Of a stretch of 17,179 bases of DNA, positions 8,101 through 14,519 are shown piece by piece. The DNA is taken from assembly GCA_947071365.1 (NCBI GenBank), contig CAMTFT010000003.1:1-17179 (forward strand), read 5' to 3'. Position numbers and translations under genes: made by a program. The stretch comes from an uncultured bacterium (GTDB lineage Bacteria; Bacillota; Clostridia; Lachnospirales; Lachnospiraceae). Positions within the stretch are counted from its first letter, which is position 1, and the number at the start of each line of letters is the position of its first letter. The notes under the pieces are model-generated. The model was not told where the DNA came from and ran no database searches. It was given only the letters and a program-made list of their open reading frames with translations.

Positions 8101-9492
8101 TTATTTTAACTTTTCATAATCCCGTAATGCACGAACAGCCTCTCCCGACAGCGGCAGCAAAGCTATCATATTGAAGATCGTCATCAGTCCGATGCCGACA
8201 TCCCCCATATCCCAAACAAACGTATACGCAGCCAGTCCGCCGATGAACAGCATCACCAGCGCCACCAGCTTGTAAACCGTCTGCGACAGCCAGTTGTCTC
8301 CGAAAAGATACGATACATTCGATCTGGCATAAAACAGGATCCCGATAAATGTTGAGAAGCTGAACAGCAGAAGGATCAATGCAATAAAAACAACTCCGAA
8401 GCCGCCGAAATGGAAATCCATGGCCTCCTGCAAAAGATCCATGCCCACCAGCCCATCGATCCGCTCTGACGGCGCCAGAAGCATGATCATGGCAGAACAG
8501 CTACAGATCACAATCGTATCCACGAATACGCCGAAAGCCTGCAAAAGCCCTGCCTTGGCCGGATGATTGACATCCGCCGCAGCAGCCGCGCACGGCGCTG
8601 AACCGGAACCTGCCTCGTTGGAAAACAGCCCCCTCTTAACTCCGTTCATCAACACAGCTCCAAAGCCGCCCGCCGCAATCTGTCTGAAGCCGAAAGCCTC
8701 CGCAAAGATCCGCTGGAACACCGCTGGCAGCGCCCCTGCATTTTTCACGATAATAAATAAAGTCATGAGAAGATAACATCCCGCCATGATCGGCACGATC
8801 ACATCCAACACCTTCACCGTGGCATTCTTTCGCAGCACGATAACTGCTGCCACCGCCACCAGTGCGATCGTAGTATAAAGCGGCGGAATGTGGAACGCAT
8901 TATCCATGGCCGAAGTCACGGAATTGCTGATGACCTGGCTGATACCGCACCAGCAGATCAGGCCAGAAACGGCAAACAGTACGGCAATCACGCTGTATCT
9001 GCGCTGCCCGCCCGCATCCTTTTTCCTTCTCATCATAAAGGAATGGATATAATATGCAGGGCCGCCGCGATAACCGCCGTACAGCGGATCCTTCTGCTTA
9101 TAGATCTGCGCCAGCGTCGCTTCCGCAAACGCTGTGGACGAACCAAGCAGCGCCATGAGCCACATCCAGAACACGGCGCCGGCACCGCCTGCGGAGATCG
9201 CGGCCACAACACCCACCAGATTTCCCATACCGACCCGGGTCGCCGTAGAGACGATCAAAGCCTGCAATCCTGAAATGCTGTTCTTCTCCGTAGCCTTCCG
9301 TTTTTCCACCGCAATGCGCAGCATGTCCGGGAACAGACGCACCAGCACGAACTTCGTCCGGATCGTAAAATAGATCCCCACCGGGACAAGGATCAGCACC
9401 AGCAGAGAAAGCCCGGCCGTTCCGCCGCCCGGCATCGGAATCGACACCAGATCCCCCCACATAAAATCATACAATACACGAATAATCTCCAT
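8101..9492 (-). CDS. AGCS-family sodium:amino-acid (alanine/glycine/serine) symporter
   Basis: This 463-residue membrane protein carries the diagnostic AGCS motif GVKRGLFSNEAGSGSAP (about residues 282-298). An early RVGMGNLVGVVAAISAGGAGAVFWMW segment also matches the sodium- and substrate-binding helix of the family. Members import alanine, glycine or sometimes serine together with sodium. I chose the ATG at 9492, six bases after GAGGTG; a GTG three codons earlier lacks a good site. The gene has its own promoter (9514-9542) but lies just downstream of the serine dehydratase genes in the same direction. A link to serine or alanine uptake for catabolism is reasonable, though substrate preference cannot be read from the sequence. 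Confidence 0.95.
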   Translation of the reverse strand: MEIIRVLYDFMWGDLVSIPMPGGGTAGLSLLVLILVPVGIYFTIRTKFVLVRLFPDMLRIAVEKRKATEKNSISGLQALIVSTATRVGMGNLVGVVAAISAGGAGAVFWMWLMALLGSSTAFAEATLAQIYKQKDPLYGGYRGGPAYYIHSFMMRRKKDAGGQRRYSVIAVLFAVSGLICWCGISQVISNSVTSAMDNAFHIPPLYTTIALVAVAAVIVLRKNATVKVLDVIVPIMAGCYLLMTLFIIVKNAGALPAVFQRIFAEAFGFRQIAAGGFGAVLMNGVKRGLFSNEAGSGSAPCAAAAADVNHPAKAGLLQAFGVFVDTIVICSCSAMIMLLAPSERIDGLVGMDLLQEAMDFHFGGFGVVFIALILLLFSFSTFIGILFYARSNVSYLFGDNWLSQTVYKLVALVMLFIGGLAAYTFVWDMGDVGIGLMTIFNMIALLPLSGEAVRALRDYEKLK

Positions 9493-9513
9493 AGTTTTCA
9501 CCTCACTGCTTCC

Positions 9514-9542
9514 AGTATAAGTGAAAAAGAGAAATTTGTAAA
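9514..9542 (-). promoter_or_regulatory. Promoter of the AGCS symporter gene
   Basis: On the minus strand, -35 TTTACA (9537-9542) and -10 TATACT (9514-9519) are separated by 17 bases, giving a leader of only about 15 bases. The 157-base gap to sdaAA otherwise shows only a weak 6-bp hairpin (TGCCAT/ATGGCA), with no convincing terminator, so partial co-transcription with sdaAB-sdaAA remains possible. Confidence 0.75.
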
Positions 9543-9649
9543 ATTGATAAGAGGGATGAATGCCATCGAAAATATGAATGGCAATTAAATATCGCCCTGC
9601 TGCGCATCGGCTTGTTCATCCAGCTGACATTGCATCTGAACTGTCATTT

Positions 9650-10519
9650 TTACACCGTGCCCCGCGACAGACGCTGCGCCGTCGGTGTCGCCGCCAGCCC
9701 GCCCCGGGCAGTCTCCTTCAGATCCGGGTGCATCTGGCAGCCCACGCTGTGCATCGCCGCCACCACCTCGTCAAAGGGGATCAGACTTTTGATACCTGAG
9801 AGCGCCAGGTCACAGGATAAGACCGCATTGGCCGCTCCTATGGCATTTCGCTTCACGCAGGGACATTCCACCAGGCCACCCACCGGGTCACAGACGAGTC
9901 CCATGACATTTTTCAGTGCTATAGCCGCCGCGTCGAGACAGACTTCCACTTCTGCCCCACAAAGCTCTGCCAGCGCTCCCGCCGCCATAGCTGCCGCGCT
10001 TCCAGTCTCTGCCTGGCATCCGCCCATCGCCCCGGCAATGCTGGCATTTTTCGCGATCACACACCCGATTGCCCCGGCAGTAAACAGGCCACGGCAGATC
10101 GTCTCATCGTCAAAGCCCCGTTTTTCCCCACAGATGATCAGCACCGCCGGGAGGATACCGCTGGCCCCGGCAGTTGGAGCCGCCACGATCTTTCCCATCG
10201 ATGCATTGTATTCCACTACAGCCATCGACGCTGCGATCACGGAAGCCATATGTCCGCCCATATTGCTTTCTCCGGCAAAGGCCATCAGCTTTATGGCGTC
10301 TCCGCCCACAAATGTCCCGTGATGCAATTCCTCTTTATTCAGCCCTTCCCGGATAGAGTCCCGCATCACCCGCAGGTTGCTTCCCATTTCACTCAGGATA
10401 TCCTCCCGCGTCCGGCCGCTTTTCTCCATTTCATTTCGCAGCATGATCTCGCTGATGGGAATATTCTCACGATGGCTGATGGCACAGAGCTCTGTCCCAT
10501 GGTCAAATTCATAACTCAC
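9650..10519 (-). CDS. sdaAA: L-serine dehydratase, iron-sulfur-dependent, alpha subunit
   Basis: SdaAA is the catalytic subunit that uses a [4Fe-4S] cluster to convert L-serine to pyruvate and ammonia in the cytoplasm. Family landmarks are SNMGGHMASVIAASMAVVEYN, APTAGASGILPAVL, the AGAMGGCQAETGSAAAMAAG segment (about residue 168) and GLVCDPVGGLVECPCVKRNA (about 210-225). The cysteines in the last two are in the positions expected for cluster ligation. I chose the GTG at 10519 because it overlaps the sdaAB stop by four bases (GTGA), a classic coupling arrangement, with GGAGG ten bases upstream. A GTG at 10528 is possible but too close to that site. The length (289 residues) is normal for the two-subunit type. 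Confidence 0.95.
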   Translation of the reverse strand: MSYEFDHGTELCAISHRENIPISEIMLRNEMEKSGRTREDILSEMGSNLRVMRDSIREGLNKEELHHGTFVGGDAIKLMAFAGESNMGGHMASVIAASMAVVEYNASMGKIVAAPTAGASGILPAVLIICGEKRGFDDETICRGLFTAGAIGCVIAKNASIAGAMGGCQAETGSAAAMAAGALAELCGAEVEVCLDAAAIALKNVMGLVCDPVGGLVECPCVKRNAIGAANAVLSCDLALSGIKSLIPFDEVVAAMHSVGCQMHPDLKETARGGLAATPTAQRLSRGTV

Positions 10520-11178
10520 AGTATACACACCTCCATAATGTCCTCCGACGACTCCCGGATGTGCTTCACGGTATCGCCATCCACCTCACTGTCTGTCTCG
10601 ATGATCATACACGCGCTCTGCCATCTGGAATCCCGGAACACACGCATAAACGCAATATTGATCTCCTTCGCGGCAAAAACCGATGTCACCCTGCTGATCA
10701 CCCCCGGCCTGTCCCAGTGAAAGATCAGCACAGTCGGATAATCACACCCAAAAGACACCTCCATGCCGTTGATCTCCTGTATTTCAATGCTTCCGCCGCC
10801 CACAGAAGCGCCAAGCATATCGATCCTCCGCCCCGCTTCGTCTTCCATCATGATGCGGGCCGTGTTCGGATGCTTCATCTCCTGAGCGGAAAATTCCACT
10901 GTAATATCCTTTTTCTGCTCCTTTGCCAGCTCCAGAGCGCAGCGTAGCCTGCTGTCGTCCGGTTCAAAGCCAAGCAGTCCCGCAACAATCGCCCTGTCCG
11001 TACCGTGACCCTTTCCCGTATCGGCAAAAGAGCCGTACAGTGTGACCCGGGCCGTTTTTATCCTTCCGTTTGCCAGCCGATACGCCACCTTGCCGAGCTT
11101 TGCCGCCCCCGCCGTATGAGAGCTTGAGGGGCCTATCATCTGGGGCCCGATCAAATCAAACAGACCGTATTCCTTCAT
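10516..11178 (-). CDS. sdaAB: L-serine dehydratase, iron-sulfur-dependent, beta subunit
   Basis: SdaAB partners the catalytic SdaAA subunit. Residues 15-24 read IGPSSSHTAG, the conserved serine-binding motif of the family, followed by YGSFADTGKGHGTDRAIVAG. The C-terminal part, from about residue 148 (PTVLIFHWDRPGVISRVTSVF), is an ACT domain, which in related enzymes binds amino acids for regulation. The ATG at 11178 has GGAGG seven bases upstream. The gene comes first in the pair and its stop overlaps the sdaAA start. Its length of 220 residues is normal. The order beta-alpha is common in Clostridia. Confidence 0.95.
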   Translation of the reverse strand: MKEYGLFDLIGPQMIGPSSSHTAGAAKLGKVAYRLANGRIKTARVTLYGSFADTGKGHGTDRAIVAGLLGFEPDDSRLRCALELAKEQKKDITVEFSAQEMKHPNTARIMMEDEAGRRIDMLGASVGGGSIEIQEINGMEVSFGCDYPTVLIFHWDRPGVISRVTSVFAAKEINIAFMRVFRDSRWQSACMIIETDSEVDGDTVKHIRESSEDIMEVCIL

Positions 11179-11203
11179 TCGTATTCCTCCACAAATATCA
11201 TAT

Positions 11204-11232
11204 AGTATAAATTGCGATACTGTTATTATAAA
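11204..11232 (-). promoter_or_regulatory. Candidate promoter of sdaAB-sdaAA
   Basis: On the minus strand, -10 TATACT (11204-11209) has TTTATA (11227-11232, four of six matches to TTGACA) 17 bases upstream. A second -10-like TATAAT (11225-11230) lies further up but has no good -35. The AT-rich setting makes the exact choice uncertain. Confidence 0.45.
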
Positions 11233-11244
11233 CTGTTTTCAAAA

Positions 11245-11314
11245 TAAAAAACAGAATAAAAGTGTACTTCTTATCTCCTTACGAATTTACCAGGGAAAAC
11301 AGACGTACACTTTT
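11245..11314 (-). terminator. Probable terminator after the second MATE gene
   Basis: AAAAGTGTAC (11258-11267) and GTACACTTTT (11305-11314) are perfect 10-bp arms with a 37-base loop that can fold further. On the minus strand the stem ends in TTTT and is followed by ATTCTGTTTTTTATTTT. It begins about nine bases after the MATE stop codon. The long loop lowers confidence. Confidence 0.55.
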
Positions 11315-11322
11315 GCTGCGAT

Positions 11323-12660
11323 TTATTTCTCCGTCACCGAGGATGAACGCCGGTAAATAAAATAAGCTACGACTGCCGCCACAAGCTCCGTCACCCAAAA
11401 TGCATGCCACACTCCCGCAGCGCCGAATATCCGGCTGAGAAGATAGGCCGCCGGGATAATGACAACCGTATACCGGATCAGTGAAATGACAAGGGACGGC
11501 CCGCCTTTACCAAGGCCCTCTAAAGCTCCCGAAGAGATAACTGAGACAGATGACACCACAAAACCAAGGCTGATGATCTGAAGCGCCGCCGCACCGATAC
11601 GAATCGTCTCATCGTTTGTCGTAAACAGCCCGATCAGCCGGTCCGGAATCATCCAGCAAAGAGCTGTTCCCACCACCATAATAGAAGCCGTCAGAAACAG
11701 CGCCGTCGTATAAAGCGATTTCACCCTTTTATACTCCCTTGCCCCATAATTGTACCCGATCAGTGGCCGGAGCCCCTGGACGATTCCGTTTGCCGTCAGA
11801 TAAATAAACGTCTGAAGCTTGTAATAAACGCCAAGAACGACAACGTACGCCTGGGAATAGGAAGCCAGTATACCATTCAGCGCAGATACCAGCAGCGATG
11901 ACAGCGCCAGATTCAGCGTGGCGGGAATTCCCACCGAATACAGCCTCGCCGCAATGCTTTTTTCCGGCAGGCAATAGCTTCTCTTCACCTTCACCGGAAT
12001 CGGCCTTACAATGTAGATCACAATATAGATCAGCAAACTTATCGTCTGTCCGATGCCGGTAGCCAGCGCAGCCCCTTCGATCCCCATTTTCGGGAAAAAG
12101 CCAACTCCAAAGATCAGAAGCGGATCCAGAATGATATTGCAGATACAGCCGCACAGCATACTCATCATGGTCGTCGTCATTTTTCCCACGGCCTGAAATA
12201 TCTTCTCACCGCTCATCCCCAGCGCAATAATAACCGCAAATCCAAAAACGATGCGGGAATACCGCAGCCCCAGATCGAGAACGTTCACATCCGCAGTAAA
12301 CATCCTCAGAAAAGACGGCATTATCGCGATACAGATGACAGACAGCAGCGCTCCGTGAACGGCACTCAGAAACGTCCCCTGGCTCGCCGCCCTGCTCGCC
12401 CTCGTATTTTCCCCTGCTCCTAAAAAGAAGGAAATAACCGCGTTCATTCCGATGGAAAACCCGATCGTGACCGCATTGATAAAATTCTGGATCGGATACA
12501 CCAGCGAAAGCGCCGTCATGGCATCCTCACTGATCTTCGCTACAAAAAAGCTGTCAACAATATTGTACAGTGAATTGACCATCATCGACAGCACCATCGG
12601 CAGCGACATGGACAGCAGCAGCGGCAGCACCGGCCTGTCCTTCATAAATGTCTGATTCAT
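11323..12660 (-). CDS. MATE-family efflux transporter preceded by a structured leader
   Basis: A 445-residue polytopic membrane protein of the MATE family. It has NSLYNIVDSFFVAKISEDAMTALSL at the N-terminus, NIILDPLLIFGVGF (about residues 180-193) as the family signature, and LRPLIGYNYGAREYKR in the second half. It is clearly divergent from the MATE pump at 6200-7561, so the two are not a recent duplication. I chose the ATG at 12660, with GAGGAG eight bases upstream, over a GTG three codons earlier. Unlike the other pump it has no regulator gene next to it. Instead its own strong promoter drives a leader of about 140 bases with two stem-loops and an intrinsic terminator, pointing to control by a small molecule or by attenuation. 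If the leader is a guanidine-IV riboswitch, the substrate would be guanidinium or a relative; that is inference. Confidence 0.95.
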   Translation of the reverse strand: MNQTFMKDRPVLPLLLSMSLPMVLSMMVNSLYNIVDSFFVAKISEDAMTALSLVYPIQNFINAVTIGFSIGMNAVISFFLGAGENTRASRAASQGTFLSAVHGALLSVICIAIMPSFLRMFTADVNVLDLGLRYSRIVFGFAVIIALGMSGEKIFQAVGKMTTTMMSMLCGCICNIILDPLLIFGVGFFPKMGIEGAALATGIGQTISLLIYIVIYIVRPIPVKVKRSYCLPEKSIAARLYSVGIPATLNLALSSLLVSALNGILASYSQAYVVVLGVYYKLQTFIYLTANGIVQGLRPLIGYNYGAREYKRVKSLYTTALFLTASIMVVGTALCWMIPDRLIGLFTTNDETIRIGAAALQIISLGFVVSSVSVISSGALEGLGKGGPSLVISLIRYTVVIIPAAYLLSRIFGAAGVWHAFWVTELVAAVVAYFIYRRSSSVTEK

Positions 12661-12697
12661 CTTTATCACTCCTCATTTTCTTCTGATGCAACGAAAC

Positions 12698-12737
12698 AAA
12701 AAAGGCCACACAATCATCATTTGGATAATTGTGTGGC
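12698..12737 (-). terminator. Intrinsic terminator inside the leader of the second MATE gene
   Basis: GCCACACAAT (12705-12714) and ATTGTGTGGC (12728-12737) are perfect 10-bp arms. On the minus strand they are followed by CTTTTTTG. It lies between the promoter and the ATG at 12660, about 38 bases before the coding region, so it must be bypassed for the pump to be made. Confidence 0.9.
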
Positions 12738-12800
12738 GAAAAGTAATCTCTGCAGAACATTACGAAAAATCCACAGCCGTCTGTAAGAAGACGGTTTTAT
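12738..12800 (-). ncRNA. Candidate riboswitch/attenuator leader (possibly guanidine-IV, mepA motif)
   Basis: Read on the minus strand, the leader opens with stem-loop CCGTCT/AGACGG (12789-12794 with 12777-12782). A second stem-loop GTAAT/ATTAC (12759-12763 with 12743-12747) follows, with CTGCAG in its loop. TGTGG at 12771-12775 can pair with CCACA, which belongs to the 5' arm of the terminator, so ligand-bound and terminator folds would exclude each other. Two stem-loops followed by a terminator, ahead of a MATE gene in a Clostridia-like genome, is the described setting of the guanidine-IV (mepA) riboswitch. I recall the layout of that class but cannot align the conserved bases here, so the class is tentative. 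The regulatory role is better supported. Confidence 0.6.
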
Positions 12801-12807
12801 TGCCATA

Positions 12808-12836
12808 ATCATATACGGTGTCCCGCCGTTTGTCAA
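12808..12836 (-). promoter_or_regulatory. Strong promoter of the second MATE gene
   Basis: On the minus strand, -35 TTGACA (12831-12836, perfect) and -10 TATGAT (12808-12813) are exactly 17 bases apart. The predicted transcription start is near 12800, just ahead of the first leader stem-loop. Confidence 0.88.
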
Positions 12837-12880
12837 CCTTTTCTGTCCGGCACCAGGAAGGATATCAAAATTGCCCCTGT

Positions 12881-12951
12881 TTTGTTCTGCTTTATTCTGT
12901 TTTATTCCATTTTGCTCTGCTTTGTTCTTCTTTATTCTGCTTTTGTCCTGC
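12881..12951. repeat. 10-bp degenerate tandem repeat
   Basis: Six units of exactly ten bases, consensus TTTRTTCTGC, run from 12881 to 12940, with a partly preserved seventh to about 12951. It starts directly beyond the stop codon of the HPr-like gene. As minus-strand RNA it would be an A/G-rich stretch of GCAGAAYAAA units. No terminator was found between the HPr-like gene and the next promoter. Confidence 0.8.
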
Positions 12952-12952
12952 T

Positions 12953-13180
12953 CTATGCCACCGCGAATTTGTTCAGCACCCGTTCAATAGACTGGTCTTC
13001 CTTCGCATACTTTACTGTCAATATCTTCGTCAGATCCATGCTCATCACACCTAGAATGGACTTCGCATCGATCGTCATCCTGTTATAAAATACATCTACA
13101 TCATACTGGCACTTCTCGGCTGCCCTCACAAATTCAGTCACGTCATTTACTGCGTTCAGTCGGATTTTTTTCTCCAACAT
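12953..13180 (-). CDS. HPr-like protein lacking the active-site histidine
   Basis: This 75-residue protein aligns with HPr, the phosphocarrier of the sugar phosphotransferase system. The segment YDVDVFYNRMTIDAKSILGVMSM (residues 26-48) corresponds to HPr around its regulatory serine, and Ser41 sits at the Ser46 position. The loop that carries the phosphorylatable His15 (GIHARPA in HPr) is shortened and replaced by NDVTEFV, so phosphotransfer from enzyme I is not possible. In Bacillus subtilis the paralogue Crh also lacks His15 and acts with CcpA in catabolite repression; a regulatory role here is inference by analogy. The ATG at 13180 is preceded by GGGAGGGG at good distance, and the gene has its own promoter. 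The protein is slightly shorter than typical HPr (85-88 residues). Confidence 0.85.
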   Translation of the reverse strand: MLEKKIRLNAVNDVTEFVRAAEKCQYDVDVFYNRMTIDAKSILGVMSMDLTKILTVKYAKEDQSIERVLNKFAVA

Positions 13181-13277
13181 ATAAACCCCTCCCTAAGGCT
13201 TAAAACTGTTCTGATAAAATAAGTGAACTACCCAAAATCCGGTGCAATACAACTGCCCTCCCTGAATAGTTTTCCAT

Positions 13278-13306
13278 ATTATGTCATACAAGATTTTTCC
13301 CGTCAA
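13278..13306 (-). promoter_or_regulatory. Promoter of the HPr-like gene
   Basis: On the minus strand, -35 TTGACG (13301-13306) and -10 CATAAT (13278-13283) are 17 bases apart, giving a leader of about 90 bases before the ATG at 13180. No catabolite-responsive element was recognised. Confidence 0.75.
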
Positions 13307-13364
13307 GGAGCGATTTTATACATTTTCTTTTGCATATGGCTCATATTTTCGTGCTTTTTTCAAC

Positions 13365-13433
13365 AAAAAATCAGACGTTTGTGCACATGTTCTTTTTGGG
13401 GTGGCCCTCACAAGAAGACATCCGCCTTTCTGA
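13365..13433 (-). terminator. Possible terminator after the DUF4130 gene
   Basis: On the minus strand, TCAGA (13429-13433) can pair with TCTGA (13371-13375), and inner TTGTG/CACAA arms (13379-13383 with 13409-13413) extend the fold. The structure is followed directly by TTTTTTG (13364-13370). The stems are short and interrupted, so this is weak. The rest of the 13181-13544 gap holds the HPr-like promoter and the repeats described separately. Confidence 0.35.
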
Positions 13434-13489
13434 CGAAATCATATTCAGCATTTTCCGGTGGTTGCTTTCCCGCCTTTTTGAAACTTCGC

Positions 13490-13558
13490 CTCTTTTCATC
13501 ACTTGCTTTCGCTTCTTTTCGCCACTCACTTTTGGCTCTTTTCATCACTTGCTTTCCT
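13490..13558. repeat. 23-bp tandem repeat over the stop codon of the DUF4130 gene
   Basis: A 21-base sequence beginning CTCTTTTCATCACTTG is present identically at 13490-13510 and 13536-13556, with a degenerate copy (TTCTTTTCGCCACTCA...) between them at about 13512-13534. The unit is about 23 bases. The right-hand copy contains the stop codon (13545-13547). Confidence 0.8.
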
Positions 13559-14327
13559 GCCCCTCCGTCATCCATCTGCGGAACTTCAGCGGCCAGAACT
13601 GCTGCTGCAGTCTCTGGTTCTTCCGAGACTCAATCGCAATGCTGCGGCAAAAACCGCGCCAAAGCTTCTGCATCTCTTCCTCCCGATCCGTGATCCTGTC
13701 CTTCGCCAGCGCATCCGGCTCCATATCTCTCAGGATAAACCACGGCCTTGCTTTGCCGTGAATCAGACAGTCGTTATGCCCGTTGTCGTATATCATGAAA
13801 TCCTCGTTCGGAAAGCGGTCAGCGAAATGCTCCCCGATCAGAGGAAGCACCTGATTCTCTGCCTGTATCTCCGAAAACAGTACTCCGTTTTCCAGTTCCC
13901 GGAAACGGACAAACTGATAGTACCGGTGCGCTTCATGCCCCACAGTCCGTGACAGCTCAAAGACACGGCAGACATCCTTATTCTGCAAATTCCATATCAC
14001 GTTCTGAGCCTCACGCCGCGTAACGCTCCCGGACATCCCCCGCACTACGACTCGGTAAATACAGTCGGCCTTCTCCGGGCTGGCGGACAGTGCCGCCTGA
14101 TAGATCGTCCTGTACGCATCCTCCCCCATCTTGTCCCGGATAGAGCGCGCCACTTTGGCGGCCTTTTCCGCATCCGTCTCCACCTCCCGGTATTCGGCGA
14201 ACAGCTCCAGATTCATCTTCGCCTTAATGCGCAGCCCTACACCGGAATGCCCGATGCGGCTGTCCCACGCGTCATACACGCCGGTAAAAATCCCGTCTAC
14301 ACTGTCCTCACACTGAAAAAGTACCAT
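13545..14327 (-). CDS. TIGR03915-family (DUF4130) putative DNA metabolism protein
   Basis: This 260-residue protein matches the family named as a putative DNA repair/metabolism protein that accompanies a radical SAM partner. The N-terminal half starts in the usual way with a short strand and EDSVDGIFTGVYDAW. The C-terminal half is the DUF4130 domain: YQFVRFRELENGVLFSEI (about 145-165), HFADRFPNEDFMIYDNGHN (about 176-195) and a closing RNQRLQQQFWPLKFRRWMTE. In other bacteria the domain is fused to or sits beside a uracil-DNA-glycosylase-like domain; that domain is absent here. The ATG at 14327 is preceded by GGGGGAG; an ATG at 14342 is less well placed. It follows the radical SAM gene after a 171-base gap filled by tandem repeats and has no promoter of its own, so co-transcription from the SOS promoter is likely. 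The activity is unknown. Confidence 0.88.
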   Translation of the reverse strand: MVLFQCEDSVDGIFTGVYDAWDSRIGHSGVGLRIKAKMNLELFAEYREVETDAEKAAKVARSIRDKMGEDAYRTIYQAALSASPEKADCIYRVVVRGMSGSVTRREAQNVIWNLQNKDVCRVFELSRTVGHEAHRYYQFVRFRELENGVLFSEIQAENQVLPLIGEHFADRFPNEDFMIYDNGHNDCLIHGKARPWFILRDMEPDALAKDRITDREEEMQKLWRGFCRSIAIESRKNQRLQQQFWPLKFRRWMTEGQESK

Positions 14328-14364
14328 TCTTCTCCCCCTCATTCCTATCGCTGCCTGATTTTCC

Positions 14365-14519
14365 CACTGCCCGGCAGCGCATTATATGTCCACCTGCTTT
14401 TCTTCATTGCCGGGCGGCATATCACACACCTACCTGTTTTCTTCATTACCCGGCGGCATATCCACACTCGCCTGCGATCCTCACTGCCCGGCAGCGCATC
14501 ATACGCCCGCCTGCAGCAG
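14365..14519. repeat. 38-40-bp tandem repeat, four copies, overlapping the 3' end of the radical SAM gene
   Basis: Units starting with CA(C/T)T(G/A)CC at 14365, 14405, 14444 and 14482 share the core GCCCGGC(A/G)GC(A/G)(C/T)AT and end in CCTG. Each core is near-palindromic (CTGCCGGGCAG in two units). The last unit includes the stop codon (14499-14501) and final codons of the radical SAM gene, so the array fills most of the gap between the two partner genes. Confidence 0.85.

Noticed and set aside
12554..12760. 68-residue minus-strand reading frame through the terminator and the start of the second MATE gene
   Set aside because: It runs in another frame over the hairpin and overlaps the well-supported MATE coding region; no ribosome binding site.
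12714..12804. A 29-codon reading frame (starting MAIKPSSYRR, minus strand) through the MATE leader, looking like an attenuation leader peptide
   Set aside because: Its ATG lies upstream of, or at, the predicted transcription start and has no ribosome binding site.
13201..13262. Short TTG-started frame after GGGAGGG in the HPr-like leader (about 19 codons)
   Set aside because: A TTG start, no recognisable peptide and no attenuator hairpin; judged to be chance.
14365..14519. CRISPR array between the two DNA-repair genes
   Set aside because: The units are contiguous, degenerate tandem repeats without unique spacers, and no cas gene is present.
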